Positions 18,425 to 26,981 of a stretch of DNA of 64,000 nt are shown here, piece after piece. Origin of the DNA: an uncultured Porticoccus sp. (lineage in GTDB: Bacteria; Pseudomonadota; Gammaproteobacteria; Pseudomonadales; Porticoccaceae). The notes below the pieces were generated by a model, which was not told where the DNA came from, ran no database searches, and saw only the letters and a program-made list of their open reading frames with translations. Location of the stretch: contig NZ_CAJXST010000005.1 in the NCBI RefSeq assembly GCF_913061305.1, positions 62,001-126,000 of the forward strand, given 5' to 3'. Every line of letters starts with the position of its first letter. Position 1 is the first letter of the stretch. The position numbers and the translations under genes were made by a program.

Positions 18425-19399
18425 ATGAGAGATACCCGACCGTTTCTGCTCACTACCGATTTCCCCCAGTTGCAGAGAAGGGGTTTGTCGACGCTCCAGG
18501 TGAACTTGGGCTATCTCTGCAATCAGAGCTGCAGCCACTGTCACGTCAATGCCGGGCCAAACCGCACCGAACTGATGGATTGGGAGACTGTCCAGCTGGT
18601 ATTGCGGGTATTGCGCGAACGACAGATTGCTACACTCGATCTGACCGGTGGTGCGCCGGAGATGAACCCCCATTTTCGCCTTCTGGTATCAGTGGCGGTC
18701 AAGCAGGGTGTTACCGTCATTGATCGGTGTAATCTGACCATCCTTCTTGAGCCAGACCAGGCCGATCTGGCGGAGTTCCTGGCAGCCCAGGGTGTAACTG
18801 TAGTCGCATCGTTGCCCTGTTACACGGAGCAGAATGTTGCCGAGCAGCGCGGCAAGGGTGTTTTTCAGCAAAGTATCGAGGCGCTGCAAAAGCTGAATGC
18901 GCTGGGTTACGGGCGAGAGCCAGACCTCGCATTAAACCTGGTTTACAACCCCAACGGGGTATTTCTTCCACCCCCGCAGCAGCAGCTTGAACAGGAATAC
19001 AAAACCCGTCTGCTGGAAGATTATGGCATCGTGTTCAATCAGCTTTTTACCATCACCAATATGCCGATCAGTCGCTTCGGTGCCACGTTGCTGGCCCGGG
19101 GTAACTATGAATCCTATATGCAATTGCTGAAGGACCATTATCACCGCGAGCATCTGGAAACGGTCATGTGCCGCGATACCGTCAGTGTGGACTGGCTGGG
19201 CTATCTCTATGATTGTGATTTCAACCAGATGCTTGAGATGCCCATGTCCGCCCCTAGCGAACACATTGCCTCAGACCGTCGACCACATTTGCGCGAACTA
19301 TTGCAGAATGATCTGTCCGGACGACCGATTGCCATTGGTGACCACTGCTACGGCTGTACTGCGGGCAGTGGCAGTAGCTGTGGCGGTGCGCTGGGCTAA
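18425..19399 (+). CDS. arsS: Arsenosugar biosynthesis radical SAM protein ArsS-like
   Basis: A 324-residue radical SAM enzyme with a DUF3641 C-terminal region. The [4Fe-4S] ligands are Cys32, Cys36 and Cys39 (CNQSCSHC, the C-x3-C-x2-C motif), followed by HVNAGPNR. The DLTGGAPEMNPHF segment and the cysteine-rich C-terminus (HCYGCTAGSGSSCGG) match the ArsS family, which in cyanobacteria is proposed to make a deoxyadenosyl arsenic intermediate. The ATG at 18425 was chosen over an upstream in-frame start at 18338 because AGGA lies seven bases before it and the family begins there. Its stop codon overlaps the start of the next gene. No arsM methyltransferase gene is adjacent. Confidence 0.88.
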   Translation: MRDTRPFLLTTDFPQLQRRGLSTLQVNLGYLCNQSCSHCHVNAGPNRTELMDWETVQLVLRVLRERQIATLDLTGGAPEMNPHFRLLVSVAVKQGVTVIDRCNLTILLEPDQADLAEFLAAQGVTVVASLPCYTEQNVAEQRGKGVFQQSIEALQKLNALGYGREPDLALNLVYNPNGVFLPPPQQQLEQEYKTRLLEDYGIVFNQLFTITNMPISRFGATLLARGNYESYMQLLKDHYHREHLETVMCRDTVSVDWLGYLYDCDFNQMLEMPMSAPSEHIASDRRPHLRELLQNDLSGRPIAIGDHCYGCTAGSGSSCGGALG

Positions 19400-20073
19400 T
19401 GGCCGGTTTGCCGCTCAGTATAGTTATTCCGGTGCTCAATGAAGGTGCCGAGATAACGTCCTGTCTCCAGTGTTTACAAGGGCTTCGCCAGGCCGGGGTT
19501 GAACTGATCGTGGTGGATGGGGGAAGCTCGGATGATTCGGTGGCACGAGCCAGTGCCCAGGCTGATCTCGTCATCAGCAGCCCCAGCGGCCGCAGTTTGC
19601 AGATGAATGCCGGGGCGGCAGAGGCTTGCGGTAATTATCTGCTGTTTCTGCACTGTGATACGCGATTGCCTGACGAGTTTTCCAGCCTTTGGCTGTCGGA
19701 CAATGACTGGGGATTTTTCCCGGTCAAACTGAGAGGAGCCGGTTGGGCTTTTCGGGTGATTGAGCGGGCGATGAGTTATCGGGCGCGTCTCTCCGGTATT
19801 GGCACTGGCGATCAGGCGCTGTTTGTACGCCGCGATATGTTTAATCAGATTGGCGGTTTTGCCGCTATCCCGCTGATGGAAGATGTGGAAATCTGTCGGC
19901 GCCTGAAGGCCCTCTGCCCACCCAGGGTGCTGCCTTCCCCTGTTGAGACTTCTGTTCGTCGCTGGCAGCAGCGGGGGATTGTGAACACGGTACTGCAGAT
20001 GTGGTGGTTGCGGTTGGCGTTTTTTCTGGGCGTGTCCCCAGCACGTCTGGCCAGGCAGTATTACCCAGAATGA
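19399..20073 (+). CDS. Arsenosugar-type family 2 glycosyltransferase (TIGR04283 type)
   Basis: A 224-residue GT-A fold glycosyltransferase. The N-terminus LSIVIPVLNEGAEI, the VVDGGSSDDSV segment, the LHCDTRLP metal-binding Asp-x-Asp-like motif and the acceptor-loop GDQALFVRRDMF and PLMEDVEICRRL segments are all typical. The ATG overlaps the arsS stop (TAATG) and its own stop overlaps the next ATG (ATGATG), showing translational coupling across all three genes. Proteins of this type are usually found beside ArsS-like radical SAM proteins. The sugar donor and acceptor are unknown. Confidence 0.85.
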   Translation: MAGLPLSIVIPVLNEGAEITSCLQCLQGLRQAGVELIVVDGGSSDDSVARASAQADLVISSPSGRSLQMNAGAAEACGNYLLFLHCDTRLPDEFSSLWLSDNDWGFFPVKLRGAGWAFRVIERAMSYRARLSGIGTGDQALFVRRDMFNQIGGFAAIPLMEDVEICRRLKALCPPRVLPSPVETSVRRWQQRGIVNTVLQMWWLRLAFFLGVSPARLARQYYPE

Positions 20074-20717
20074 TGCCCCGATCCTCCGATAACTGCCTGA
20101 TACAGTTTGCCAAGGCTCCACTATTGGGTGCTGTAAAAACCCGCTTGGAACCCGTTTTGGGGCAGGCGGGTTGTGTGGCGCTTCACCGGGCGCTGGTCAG
20201 CTGGGTATTCAGCCGCCATTTGCCAGTGGGGCAGGTTGACAGCGAAGTCTGGTCTGACCGTCAGCACCCTTTTTTCGATGCTCTCCTGGATCCTGCGGGT
20301 GTGCCGTTTCGCCTGCAGGAGGGCACCGACCTTGGCCAGCGCATGTCCCACGCTTTTGCTGATCGACTACCGCATTACCGCAACGTGTTGTTGATCGGCA
20401 GCGATTGCCCGGGAATTGATGGTAATTATATTGCGGCTGCGCTCAAGGCGTTGCAGACAGTCCCCGCTGTATTGGGTCCGGCCCGTGATGGCGGCTATGT
20501 GCTGGTGGGGCTCAATCGACCTTGTCCGGGTATTTTTGAAGACGTGCCATGGGGAACCGGGAGGGTTATGGAGGTGACGCGGCAGCGCTTGATGGCGAAC
20601 TGTTTGCAGTGGCTTGAGCTGGATACACTGGTCGATATTGACCGAAATGAAGATCTGCACTATCTAGTAAGTAGCGTTGAGCGGGAATTATTTTTTAAGA
20701 AATATTTAACTTGCTGA
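20070..20717 (+). CDS. Arsenosugar-type glycosyltransferase (TIGR04282 type, DUF2064)
   Basis: A 215-residue nucleotidyltransferase/glycosyltransferase-fold protein of the DUF2064 family. It begins with IQFAKAPLLGAVKTRLEPVLG, quoted here split at KAPLLGAVKTRL, has the LIGSDCPGID motif and GPARDGGYVLVGL, and ends with the LDTLVDIDRNEDL pattern common to MobA-like transferases. The tandem ATGATG at 20070 offers two starts; both give the family N-terminus, while an in-frame ATG at 20001 would add 23 unsupported residues. It closes the three-gene arsS operon. Confidence 0.85.
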   Translation: MMPRSSDNCLIQFAKAPLLGAVKTRLEPVLGQAGCVALHRALVSWVFSRHLPVGQVDSEVWSDRQHPFFDALLDPAGVPFRLQEGTDLGQRMSHAFADRLPHYRNVLLIGSDCPGIDGNYIAAALKALQTVPAVLGPARDGGYVLVGLNRPCPGIFEDVPWGTGRVMEVTRQRLMANCLQWLELDTLVDIDRNEDLHYLVSSVERELFFKKYLTC

Positions 20718-20738
20718 TATTAAAAGAATTATTTTTCT

Positions 20739-20766
20739 TGACCAGTTTCTGTTTTGCGCCTATTTT
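20739..20766 (+). promoter_or_regulatory. Possible promoter for the small gene at 20836
   Basis: TTGACC (20739-20744, one mismatch to consensus) and TATTTT (20761-20766, two mismatches) are 16 bases apart. An 8-bp perfect hairpin stem (TTTTGCGC 20753-20760 and GCGCAAAA 20768-20775) overlaps the -10 and the predicted start. A second GC stem (GACCCC 20788-20793 and GGGGTC 20803-20808) lies in the leader. Confidence 0.4.
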
Positions 20767-20835
20767 TGCGCAAAATCAGTGGTGCTTGACCCCCGTCCCG
20801 CAGGGGTCGTTTTATCGGGATCCAGGAGTTTCGAT

Positions 20836-21024
20836 ATGAGTGGCGAAGAAGCTTTACAAGATGATGATTTCGATGGTGAGGGTGACGATGCCGGTCAGGA
20901 AACTGAAACGGCTGAGGTTGTCGTGAAAATAGTCAACTCAGAGGCCAGAAGGCGTCTCGAAGATCGCCTCGAAGAGCGTCGACTGCAAAAATTGATACGT
21001 GATTACGACTACGATATCGACTGA
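20836..21024 (+). CDS. Small acidic protein, PA3496-like
   Basis: A 62-residue protein with a very acidic N-terminal half (GEEALQDDDFDGEGDD) and a charged C-terminal helix (EARRRLEDRLEERRLQKL) ending in DYDYDID. It resembles the short Pseudomonas proteins annotated as PA3496-family putative envelope-integrity proteins, a weak assignment from memory. The ATG at 20836 has AGGAG eight bases upstream and is preferred over a GTG at 20779. No signal peptide or membrane helix is visible. Confidence 0.7.
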   Translation: MSGEEALQDDDFDGEGDDAGQETETAEVVVKIVNSEARRRLEDRLEERRLQKLIRDYDYDID

Positions 21025-21126
21025 CGGCCGTCATTCACGGTTTTTTCTTGATGACGGGTAACTTTTTCCCTCACCACCCCGAGTTTTGGCATAATATCGT
21101 CTGCGCTTCTGGCTGGATGTTTTCTG

Positions 21127-21765
21127 TTGTCCCAAACTCCACAACTGATACTGGACTCGATTGCTTTTGAACGGGACGACTGTTTGTTGTTCTCCGGGAT
21201 CTGTCTGTCGCTGGAGTCTGGAGAAATTCTACAAATAGAAGGGCCCAACGGGGTCGGCAAGACCACATTGCTGCGAATTCTTTCGACAGCCTTGATGCCC
21301 ACCGCCGGCAAGCTGCTTTGGCAGGGCAATGATGTGGCCCGCCATCGCCAGCTGTATTTGCAGAATCTATTATTTCTTGGTCACTTGCCTGGTCTGAAGC
21401 AATCACTGTCACCCATTGAAAACCTGATCTGGTGGCGCCGGATTTACCGGGACCGTAGCCCCCTGACAAATGAAGAAATCCTTGGCTCGCTGGGTTTGTG
21501 CGGCTATGAGGATATCCCCTGTTATGCGCTATCTGCCGGCCAACAGCGGCGGGCCGTACTGGCCCGTTTGTTGGTGACAGAAGCGCCCCTCTGGATACTT
21601 GACGAGCCGTTTACCGCGATTGACAAACAGGGGGTCGCCGACCTCGAGGCACTCCTGATTGCACATGCCCGGCGCGGTGGTATGGCAGTCCTCTCGACAC
21701 ATCAGGACCTGGGTATTGCCAATGTGCGCCGTTTTCCTCTGGTGGCTTCGGCGGAGGTCGTTTGA
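21127..21765 (+). CDS. ccmA: Cytochrome c biogenesis ATP-binding protein CcmA
   Basis: The ATPase of the CcmABCD complex that releases holo-CcmE after haem loading. The 212-residue protein has Walker A GPNGVGKTTLLRIL, the signature LSAGQQRRAVLARLL and Walker B LWILDEPFTAID. No ATG fits the frame, so the start is taken as the TTG at 21127; this is uncertain by a few codons because there is no strong Shine-Dalgarno. The stop overlaps the region of the ccmB start. It is the first of a continuous ccmA-I operon. Confidence 0.93.
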   Translation: MSQTPQLILDSIAFERDDCLLFSGICLSLESGEILQIEGPNGVGKTTLLRILSTALMPTAGKLLWQGNDVARHRQLYLQNLLFLGHLPGLKQSLSPIENLIWWRRIYRDRSPLTNEEILGSLGLCGYEDIPCYALSAGQQRRAVLARLLVTEAPLWILDEPFTAIDKQGVADLEALLIAHARRGGMAVLSTHQDLGIANVRRFPLVASAEVV

Positions 21766-21767
21766 GT

Positions 21768-22439
21768 ATGGGCTATGGTTTTGCCGCGATATTGCGCCGC
21801 GATTTGCTGTTGGCATTCCGCAACCGGGGTGAGATAGCGAATCCGATCATCTTTTTCTTCATTGTTGTGACCCTTATTCCCCTCGGGTTGACACCTGAGC
21901 CCAGCCGCCTGGCTGAAATTGCACCCGGTATTTTGTGGGTCATGGCGCTGCTGGCTTCGCTACTTTCAGTGGAGGGGCTGTTCCACAGTGATTACCGGGA
22001 TGGCACACTGGAACAGTTGGTCATTTCCCCACAGCCGCTCTATTTAATGGTATTGGCAAAAATTTTGGCTCATTGGTTGATAACGGGGCTGCCATTAACC
22101 CTCCTGGCGCCGGTTTTAGGTATGATGTTGTCCCTTCCCGCGGCGGGATATCTGCCATTGGTTCTGGGCCTGCTGATGGGCACCGCAGTATTGAGTTTGC
22201 TGGGTGCGATAGGTGCCGGACTGACGGTTGCCCTGCGCAAGGGCGGATTGTTGCTATCACTGATTGTGATGCCACTGTATATGCCAGTGCTGATCTTTGG
22301 TGCCAGCGCGGTTCAGCGATCTGTAGATGGGTTTTCGGTACAGGGCCCGTTGGCGGTCATGGGCGCGCTGCTGGCTTTTTCGCTACTGATTGCACCGTTT
22401 GCCACGGCCGGTGCTCTGCGGGTCAGTATGCACGGTTGA
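21768..22439 (+). CDS. ccmB: Haem exporter permease CcmB
   Basis: Inner-membrane subunit of the CcmABCD complex. The 223-residue protein has six predicted membrane helices and the family sequence AFRNRGEIANPIIFFFIV near the N-terminus, GTLEQLVISPQPL, and a LAHWLITGLPLTLLAP segment. The ATG at 21768 was chosen; a TTG two codons upstream (21762) overlaps the ccmA stop and is possible. It lies three bases after ccmA and 43 bases before ccmC. Confidence 0.93.
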   Translation: MGYGFAAILRRDLLLAFRNRGEIANPIIFFFIVVTLIPLGLTPEPSRLAEIAPGILWVMALLASLLSVEGLFHSDYRDGTLEQLVISPQPLYLMVLAKILAHWLITGLPLTLLAPVLGMMLSLPAAGYLPLVLGLLMGTAVLSLLGAIGAGLTVALRKGGLLLSLIVMPLYMPVLIFGASAVQRSVDGFSVQGPLAVMGALLAFSLLIAPFATAGALRVSMHG

Positions 22440-22482
22440 CTATTTGGTCGGTGGTTCGATCAAAAATAAGGTTAAAAACACT

Positions 22483-23226
22483 ATGTGGCAATGGTTTCAT
22501 CGCTTGGGCTCGCCCCGCTGGTTTTATCAGACCAGTGGCAAGTGGCTCCCCTGGCTGGGGGGTATCACCTTTCTATTACTGATCATCGGATTGGTGTGGG
22601 GGCTCGGTTTTGCACCCCGGGATGCGAAACAGGGAAACAGTTTCCGAATTATTTATATTCATGTGCCAGCCTCTTTTCTGGCACTGGCCGGTTACTACGT
22701 GATGGCGATTGCCGGTGCCGTGGGTCTGATCTGGAAAATGAAGCTGGCGGATATGGTGATGAAGTCAGCGGCACCACTTGGTGCAGCGCTGACCTTTGTC
22801 GCGCTGGTTACCGGAGCCATTTGGGGAAAACCCACCTGGGGAACCTACTGGGTTTGGGATGCTCGAATTACCTCCATGCTGGTGTTGTTGTTTTTATACC
22901 TGGGGGTGATGGCCCTGCAGCACTCCTACACAAGCGTCGATGCCGCGAACAGGGCGAGTGCGGTATTGTCACTGGTGGGTATGGTGAATATTCCGATTAT
23001 TTATAAATCCGTTGACTGGTGGTACACACTACATCAGCCTGCGACCATCAAATTTACGGAAGCCCCCACCATGCACCCTGATATGTTTCACCCGTTGCTG
23101 GTAATGATAGCGGGCTTTTATTGTTTTTATGCGCTGGTGCTGATTCTCAATACCCGCTCGGAAATTCTGCATCGCGAGCGTCGGTCCAGTTGGGTAAAGG
23201 ATGTTGTGTTACAAAATCAAAGGTGA
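22483..23226 (+). CDS. ccmC: Haem ABC transporter permease / haem-delivery protein CcmC
   Basis: CcmC presents haem to CcmE at the periplasmic side of the inner membrane. The 247-residue protein has six predicted membrane helices and the tryptophan-rich haem-handling motif (WGKPTWGTYWVWDAR) flanked by His residues (FIIYIHVP-like IYIHVPASF and LHQPATIKF). The ATG at 22483 gives the family N-terminus WQWFHRLGSPRWFY; an upstream in-frame ATG at 22390 lies inside ccmB and is rejected. Confidence 0.95.
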   Translation: MWQWFHRLGSPRWFYQTSGKWLPWLGGITFLLLIIGLVWGLGFAPRDAKQGNSFRIIYIHVPASFLALAGYYVMAIAGAVGLIWKMKLADMVMKSAAPLGAALTFVALVTGAIWGKPTWGTYWVWDARITSMLVLLFLYLGVMALQHSYTSVDAANRASAVLSLVGMVNIPIIYKSVDWWYTLHQPATIKFTEAPTMHPDMFHPLLVMIAGFYCFYALVLILNTRSEILHRERRSSWVKDVVLQNQR

Positions 23227-23232
23227 TGGACG

Positions 23233-23445
23233 TTGATATTCCGTTTTGACAGTTTTCAGCATTTTTTGCAGATGGACGGGCACGGTGCCTACGTATGGTC
23301 GGCCTACCTGATAGCCATCCTTGTCATGGTCTGGCTTGTAGTCAGTCCGTTATTTCGGCAATCGGGCGTGCGACAGGCTGTTGCCCGGGAGCTGCGTCGT
23401 GAAACTGTCAGGCAGGGCAGTTCAGGCCAGGCAGGTAAAGAGTGA
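23233..23445 (+). CDS. ccmD: Haem exporter protein CcmD
   Basis: A small single-span membrane protein (70 residues) of the CcmABCD complex. It has the usual short N-terminal FxMDGHGAYVWSAY motif, one membrane helix (about residues 22-42) and a basic cytoplasmic tail (VARELRRETVRQG). The only start codon in frame is a TTG at 23233, seven bases after the ccmC stop; this is unusual but family length and position leave little doubt about identity. Confidence 0.9.
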   Translation: MIFRFDSFQHFLQMDGHGAYVWSAYLIAILVMVWLVVSPLFRQSGVRQAVARELRRETVRQGSSGQAGKE

Positions 23446-23480
23446 CCCCAAAGCATGCTTGCAAAAAACAGAGTTAGACT

Positions 23481-23939
23481 ATGATGCATCCGATTCGTCG
23501 ACAGCGACTGTTTTTAGTCATTTTTATTGTAGTGGCGGCATCCCTGGCCGTGGGTTTGATGACCTATGCCCTGCGGGATAACATCAATTTGTTTTATCCC
23601 CCTTCTGAGATTGCTGCTGGTGATGCGCCATCGGGTGTCCGCATTCGCGCCGGGGGTATGGTGGTAGACGGGAGTGTCGAACGGGCACGTGATTCGCTGT
23701 TTGTCCGTTTTTTGGTGACAGACGGTGAAGCCGAGGTGGAAGTCCACTATACCGGTATTCTGCCTGACCTGTTTGCTGCGGGCGAAGCTGCTGTGGTCAC
23801 AGGTGAGTTGAATGAGCAGGGCATTTTTATGGCGTCTGAAGTGCTGGCAAAACACGATGAAAATTACACCCCTCCGGAAGTGGCAGATGCCATGAATGCC
23901 GCTCACGAACGGGCCCAGCAATCGGCGGATGAATCCTGA
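23481..23939 (+). CDS. ccmE: Cytochrome c maturation haem chaperone CcmE
   Basis: Periplasmic, membrane-anchored haem chaperone. The 152-residue protein begins with a basic segment and one membrane anchor (about 11-31), followed by an OB-fold domain. His125 in LAKHDENYTPPEV is the residue that binds haem covalently in the family (His130 in E. coli), and Tyr129 is the conserved tyrosine next to it. Two adjacent ATGs (23481, 23484) are possible starts. It follows ccmD by 35 bases in the operon. Confidence 0.97.
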   Translation: MMHPIRRQRLFLVIFIVVAASLAVGLMTYALRDNINLFYPPSEIAAGDAPSGVRIRAGGMVVDGSVERARDSLFVRFLVTDGEAEVEVHYTGILPDLFAAGEAAVVTGELNEQGIFMASEVLAKHDENYTPPEVADAMNAAHERAQQSADES

Positions 23940-23962
23940 CAGAAAAAACCGGGTACTAACCT

Positions 23963-25936
23963 ATGCTTGCAGAATACGGTCACTTTGCGCTTATCCTGGC
24001 ACTGATTTTAGCTTTGTTGCAGTCTGGGATACCCCTGGCTGGTGCAACTTTGGGCAACCGCTTGTGGATGGCCTCGGCGAGACCGCTGGTGGTTGGTCAG
24101 ACCGTGATGGTGGCTTTCAGTTTTGGCTGTCTGGTGGCGTTATTTCTCAACGACGATTTTTCCGTGCGCTACGTCGCCGCCAACTCCAATTCTTTACTCC
24201 CGGATTATTTCAAGGTCAGTGCCGTGTGGGGCGCCCATGAGGGTTCCCTGTTGTTGTGGGCATTAATCCTGGCGGCGTGGAGTTTTGCTGTGGCACTGTT
24301 CAGTCAGACTCTGCCGAAGGAACTGGTGGCAAGGGTGCTGGCGGTGATGGGGTTGATCAGTGTCGGCTTCTACCTGTTCATGCTGTTCACCTCCAACCCG
24401 TTTGAGCGCAGCCTGCCGTTTTATCCTGCGGAAGGCGCCGACCTGAATCCGCTGTTGCAGGATGTCGGGCTGATTGTTCACCCGCCGATGCTGTATATGG
24501 GTTATGTGGGCTTTTCGGTGGCTTTTTCGTTTGCTGTGGCGGCTCTGCTCGCCGGTCGTCTGGACGCCGCCTGGGCTCGCTGGACCAGACCCTGGACCAA
24601 TATGGCCTGGGTATTTCTGACACTCGGTATTGCGCTGGGCAGTTGGTGGGCCTATTACGAACTGGGTTGGGGCGGATGGTGGTTCTGGGATCCCGTCGAA
24701 AACGCCTCCTTCATGCCATGGTTGGTGGGAACAGCATTGATCCACAGTCTTGCAGTGACGGAAAAGCGTGGCGTATTTCGCAGCTGGACGCTGTTGTTGG
24801 CGATTTTTGCCTTTTCGCTCAGCCTGCTCGGGACGTTCCTGGTCCGTTCCGGGGTGCTGACCTCGGTGCATGCGTTTGCTGCTGATCCGGAGCGAGGGGT
24901 TTTTATTCTGGTGTTCCTGGCGCTGGTGGTGGGTGGCTCGTTGTTGCTTTATGCCCTGCGGGGACCTTCGGTGAAGGGAGTGACCCATTTTACCGGTGTT
25001 TCCCGGGAAATGTTCTTGCTGGGCAACAATATTCTGTTGGTCAGTGCCATGGTCATTATTCTGCTGGGGACACTTTATCCCCTGTTTGCCGATGTGCTTG
25101 ACTGGGGAAAAATTTCTGTGGGGCCGCCCTATTTTAATCTGTTTTTTGTTCCGCTGATGCTCATTCTGGCAGTATTTATGGCGGTAGCTCCCGTGATGCG
25201 CTGGAAGCGGAACAGCCTTGCCGGCCTGCGGCGGTTTCTGACGCCACCACTGCTGATTTCATTGCTGGCAGGCGCATTCTCGCCACTGCTGTTTAATACG
25301 GACTATTCTCTGGTCATTGCGGTGACGATGGTCGTGGCAATCTGGGTCCTTGCGGTGACATCACTTGATCTCTGGCAGAAATCCGGCCATTCCCGTTCGA
25401 GATGGCACGGCCTGGCACGGCTCAAAGGCAGTTACTATGGTATGGTCCTGGCGCATCTCGGGGTGGTGGTCTGTATGGTGGGGGCTGCTGTGACAACGGT
25501 TTACAGTATTCAGCGGGATGTGAGGATGGTGCCGGGCGACCAGGTGGAGATGGCTGGGTATCAGTTCGAATTTGTTGAGGTCCGCAAGGTACAGGGACCC
25601 AACTATATTGCGGACCAGGCACTGATCATAGTGACCCGCGATGGAAAACGGGTGAATGAACTAAAGCCTGAAAAGCGGCGCTATGTGGCCAGTGGTCAAA
25701 CCATGACCGAGGTGGGCATAGACGGAAACCTGTGGCGTGACCTTTATGTGGCATTGGCGGAGCCGTTAGAGGGTGGGGCCTGGGCGATCAGGGTGCATTT
25801 CAAACCCTTTGTCCGATGGATATGGCTGGGCGCCTTGCTGATTTCCATTGGCGGATTGATTGCCGTGCTGGACAAGCGATATCGGCGACAGCGGGTTACC
25901 CAGACCGGTTCGGGTATCCTGGCAGGCAACGTTTGA
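23963..25936 (+). CDS. ccmF: Cytochrome c haem lyase subunit CcmF
   Basis: CcmF with CcmH and CcmI forms the haem lyase that attaches haem to apocytochrome c. The 657-residue polytopic protein has about 15 predicted membrane helices and the diagnostic WWD motif (GWGGWWFWDPVENASF). Conserved His residues occur in WGAHEGSLLLW, LIVHPPMLYMGY and LIHSLAVTEKRG. The length is normal. It lies 23 bases downstream of ccmE. Confidence 0.97.
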   Translation: MLAEYGHFALILALILALLQSGIPLAGATLGNRLWMASARPLVVGQTVMVAFSFGCLVALFLNDDFSVRYVAANSNSLLPDYFKVSAVWGAHEGSLLLWALILAAWSFAVALFSQTLPKELVARVLAVMGLISVGFYLFMLFTSNPFERSLPFYPAEGADLNPLLQDVGLIVHPPMLYMGYVGFSVAFSFAVAALLAGRLDAAWARWTRPWTNMAWVFLTLGIALGSWWAYYELGWGGWWFWDPVENASFMPWLVGTALIHSLAVTEKRGVFRSWTLLLAIFAFSLSLLGTFLVRSGVLTSVHAFAADPERGVFILVFLALVVGGSLLLYALRGPSVKGVTHFTGVSREMFLLGNNILLVSAMVIILLGTLYPLFADVLDWGKISVGPPYFNLFFVPLMLILAVFMAVAPVMRWKRNSLAGLRRFLTPPLLISLLAGAFSPLLFNTDYSLVIAVTMVVAIWVLAVTSLDLWQKSGHSRSRWHGLARLKGSYYGMVLAHLGVVVCMVGAAVTTVYSIQRDVRMVPGDQVEMAGYQFEFVEVRKVQGPNYIADQALIIVTRDGKRVNELKPEKRRYVASGQTMTEVGIDGNLWRDLYVALAEPLEGGAWAIRVHFKPFVRWIWLGALLISIGGLIAVLDKRYRRQRVTQTGSGILAGNV

Positions 25937-25952
25937 ATGATCGGGTGGTGAT

Positions 25953-26477
25953 GTGTCCAGATTAAAGCTTTTTTTGCCCTTGATGGTGTTTGTGGTGCTG
26001 GCCATTTTTTTACTCAATGGCCTGGAGCGTGACCCCAATGCCATGCCCTCGGCGCTGATTGATCGGCCCGTTCCGGTATTTTCTCTCCCGGTACTGGGTG
26101 ATGAGACGCGTTCAGTGACGGAGGCGCTGTTTCAGGGTGAGCCCGCACTGCTTAATGTCTGGGCCACCTGGTGTGTTGCCTGCCGGATCGAGCACCCCTT
26201 TCTCAACAAGTTGGCTGATCAGGGGATACGTATTATCGGTCTCAACTACAAGGACGATAATGATGCGGCTAAAAAATGGCTGATGGATAAAGGTGACCCC
26301 TATGCGTTGAGTGTGATTGATGCGCGGGGACGAATGGGGCTGGACCTCGGCGTCTTTGGTGCGCCTGAAACCTACGTCGTGGATCGTACCGGCACTATAC
26401 GTTACAAGCATATTGGTGTTGTGGATGAGCGCGTCTGGAGAGACAAGTTGCTGCCCGTATGGCAAGAAATTCAATGA
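25953..26477 (+). CDS. ccmG: Thiol:disulfide interchange protein CcmG (DsbE)
   Basis: Periplasmic membrane-anchored thioredoxin that reduces apocytochrome c cysteines. The 174-residue protein has an N-terminal anchor (about 4-22) and a thioredoxin fold with the active site WCVACRIEHP; the redox cysteines are Cys74 and Cys77. The central residues Val-Ala differ from the Pro-Thr of E. coli. The cis-proline motif GAPETYVVD and the fold's VLNVWATW-type strand are present. A GTG start at 25953 gives the family N-terminus. It is followed directly by an unexpected gene, not by ccmH. Confidence 0.94.
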   Translation: MSRLKLFLPLMVFVVLAIFLLNGLERDPNAMPSALIDRPVPVFSLPVLGDETRSVTEALFQGEPALLNVWATWCVACRIEHPFLNKLADQGIRIIGLNYKDDNDAAKKWLMDKGDPYALSVIDARGRMGLDLGVFGAPETYVVDRTGTIRYKHIGVVDERVWRDKLLPVWQEIQ

Positions 26478-26490
26478 GGTGACAGGTCGT

Positions 26491-26862
26491 ATGTCTGAAG
26501 AAGATTATCAACGAGGAATGAGAGTGCGTCGCCAGGTGATGGGCGATGAGTTTGTCGATCGATCCATGGCGGCGGCTACCGCGTTTACGCAACCCGTTCA
26601 GGACTATATCAATGAAAACTGTTGGGGTTCCGTGTGGGCGCGTGACTCCTTGCCTCTAAAAACCCGCAGCATGATTACGATTGCCGTTCTGGCAGCACTC
26701 AAAGCACCAGCGGAGTTAAAAGGTCACGTGCGCGGTGCGCTGCGCAATGGTTGCACGGTTGAGGAGATTCGCGAGGTATTGTTGCATACGGCACCCTATA
26801 TCGGCGCGCCTGCCCTCCAGGAGGCGTTTCGTGCAGCAAAGGAAATCGTTGAAGATCAGTGA
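26491..26862 (+). CDS. Carboxymuconolactone decarboxylase family protein
   Basis: A 123-residue helical protein of the CMD/AhpD superfamily, closest by sequence pattern to 4-carboxymuconolactone decarboxylase (PcaC). It has the start RGMRVRRQVMGDEFVDRSM, the ENCWGSVWARDSLPLKTRSM segment, the HVRGALRNGCTVEEI motif and HTAPYIGAPALQEAFRAA. It lacks the CxxC peroxidase motif of AhpD. The start at 26491 follows the ccmG stop by 13 bases; longer in-frame starts lie inside ccmG. Its place inside the cytochrome c maturation operon is unusual and no other protocatechuate genes are nearby. Confidence 0.85.
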   Translation: MSEEDYQRGMRVRRQVMGDEFVDRSMAAATAFTQPVQDYINENCWGSVWARDSLPLKTRSMITIAVLAALKAPAELKGHVRGALRNGCTVEEIREVLLHTAPYIGAPALQEAFRAAKEIVEDQ

Positions 26863-26981
26863 GGGGGGGACACGGCACAGCCAGTCTGTTTATGTCCTCC
26901 TGGGAAACATCAGGTGATGCCTCGCCAGCTCGCTCAACGATGGACTGTTCGGATGTTAACGCAGGAAAAACGGGATCAGGT

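Noticed and set aside
20788-20808. Terminator for the arsS operon
   Set aside because: The GC stem lacks a following T-run of more than four and lies downstream of a possible promoter, so it is more likely leader structure of the small gene at 20836.
22390-22482. N-terminal extension of ccmC
   Set aside because: The region lies within ccmB and the extension has no similarity to the family; ATG 22483 fits.
24263-24988. Open frame of 241 codons on the minus strand inside ccmF
   Set aside because: Composition is dominated by His, Gln, Pro and Arg, which is what reverse-complemented membrane-helix codons give.
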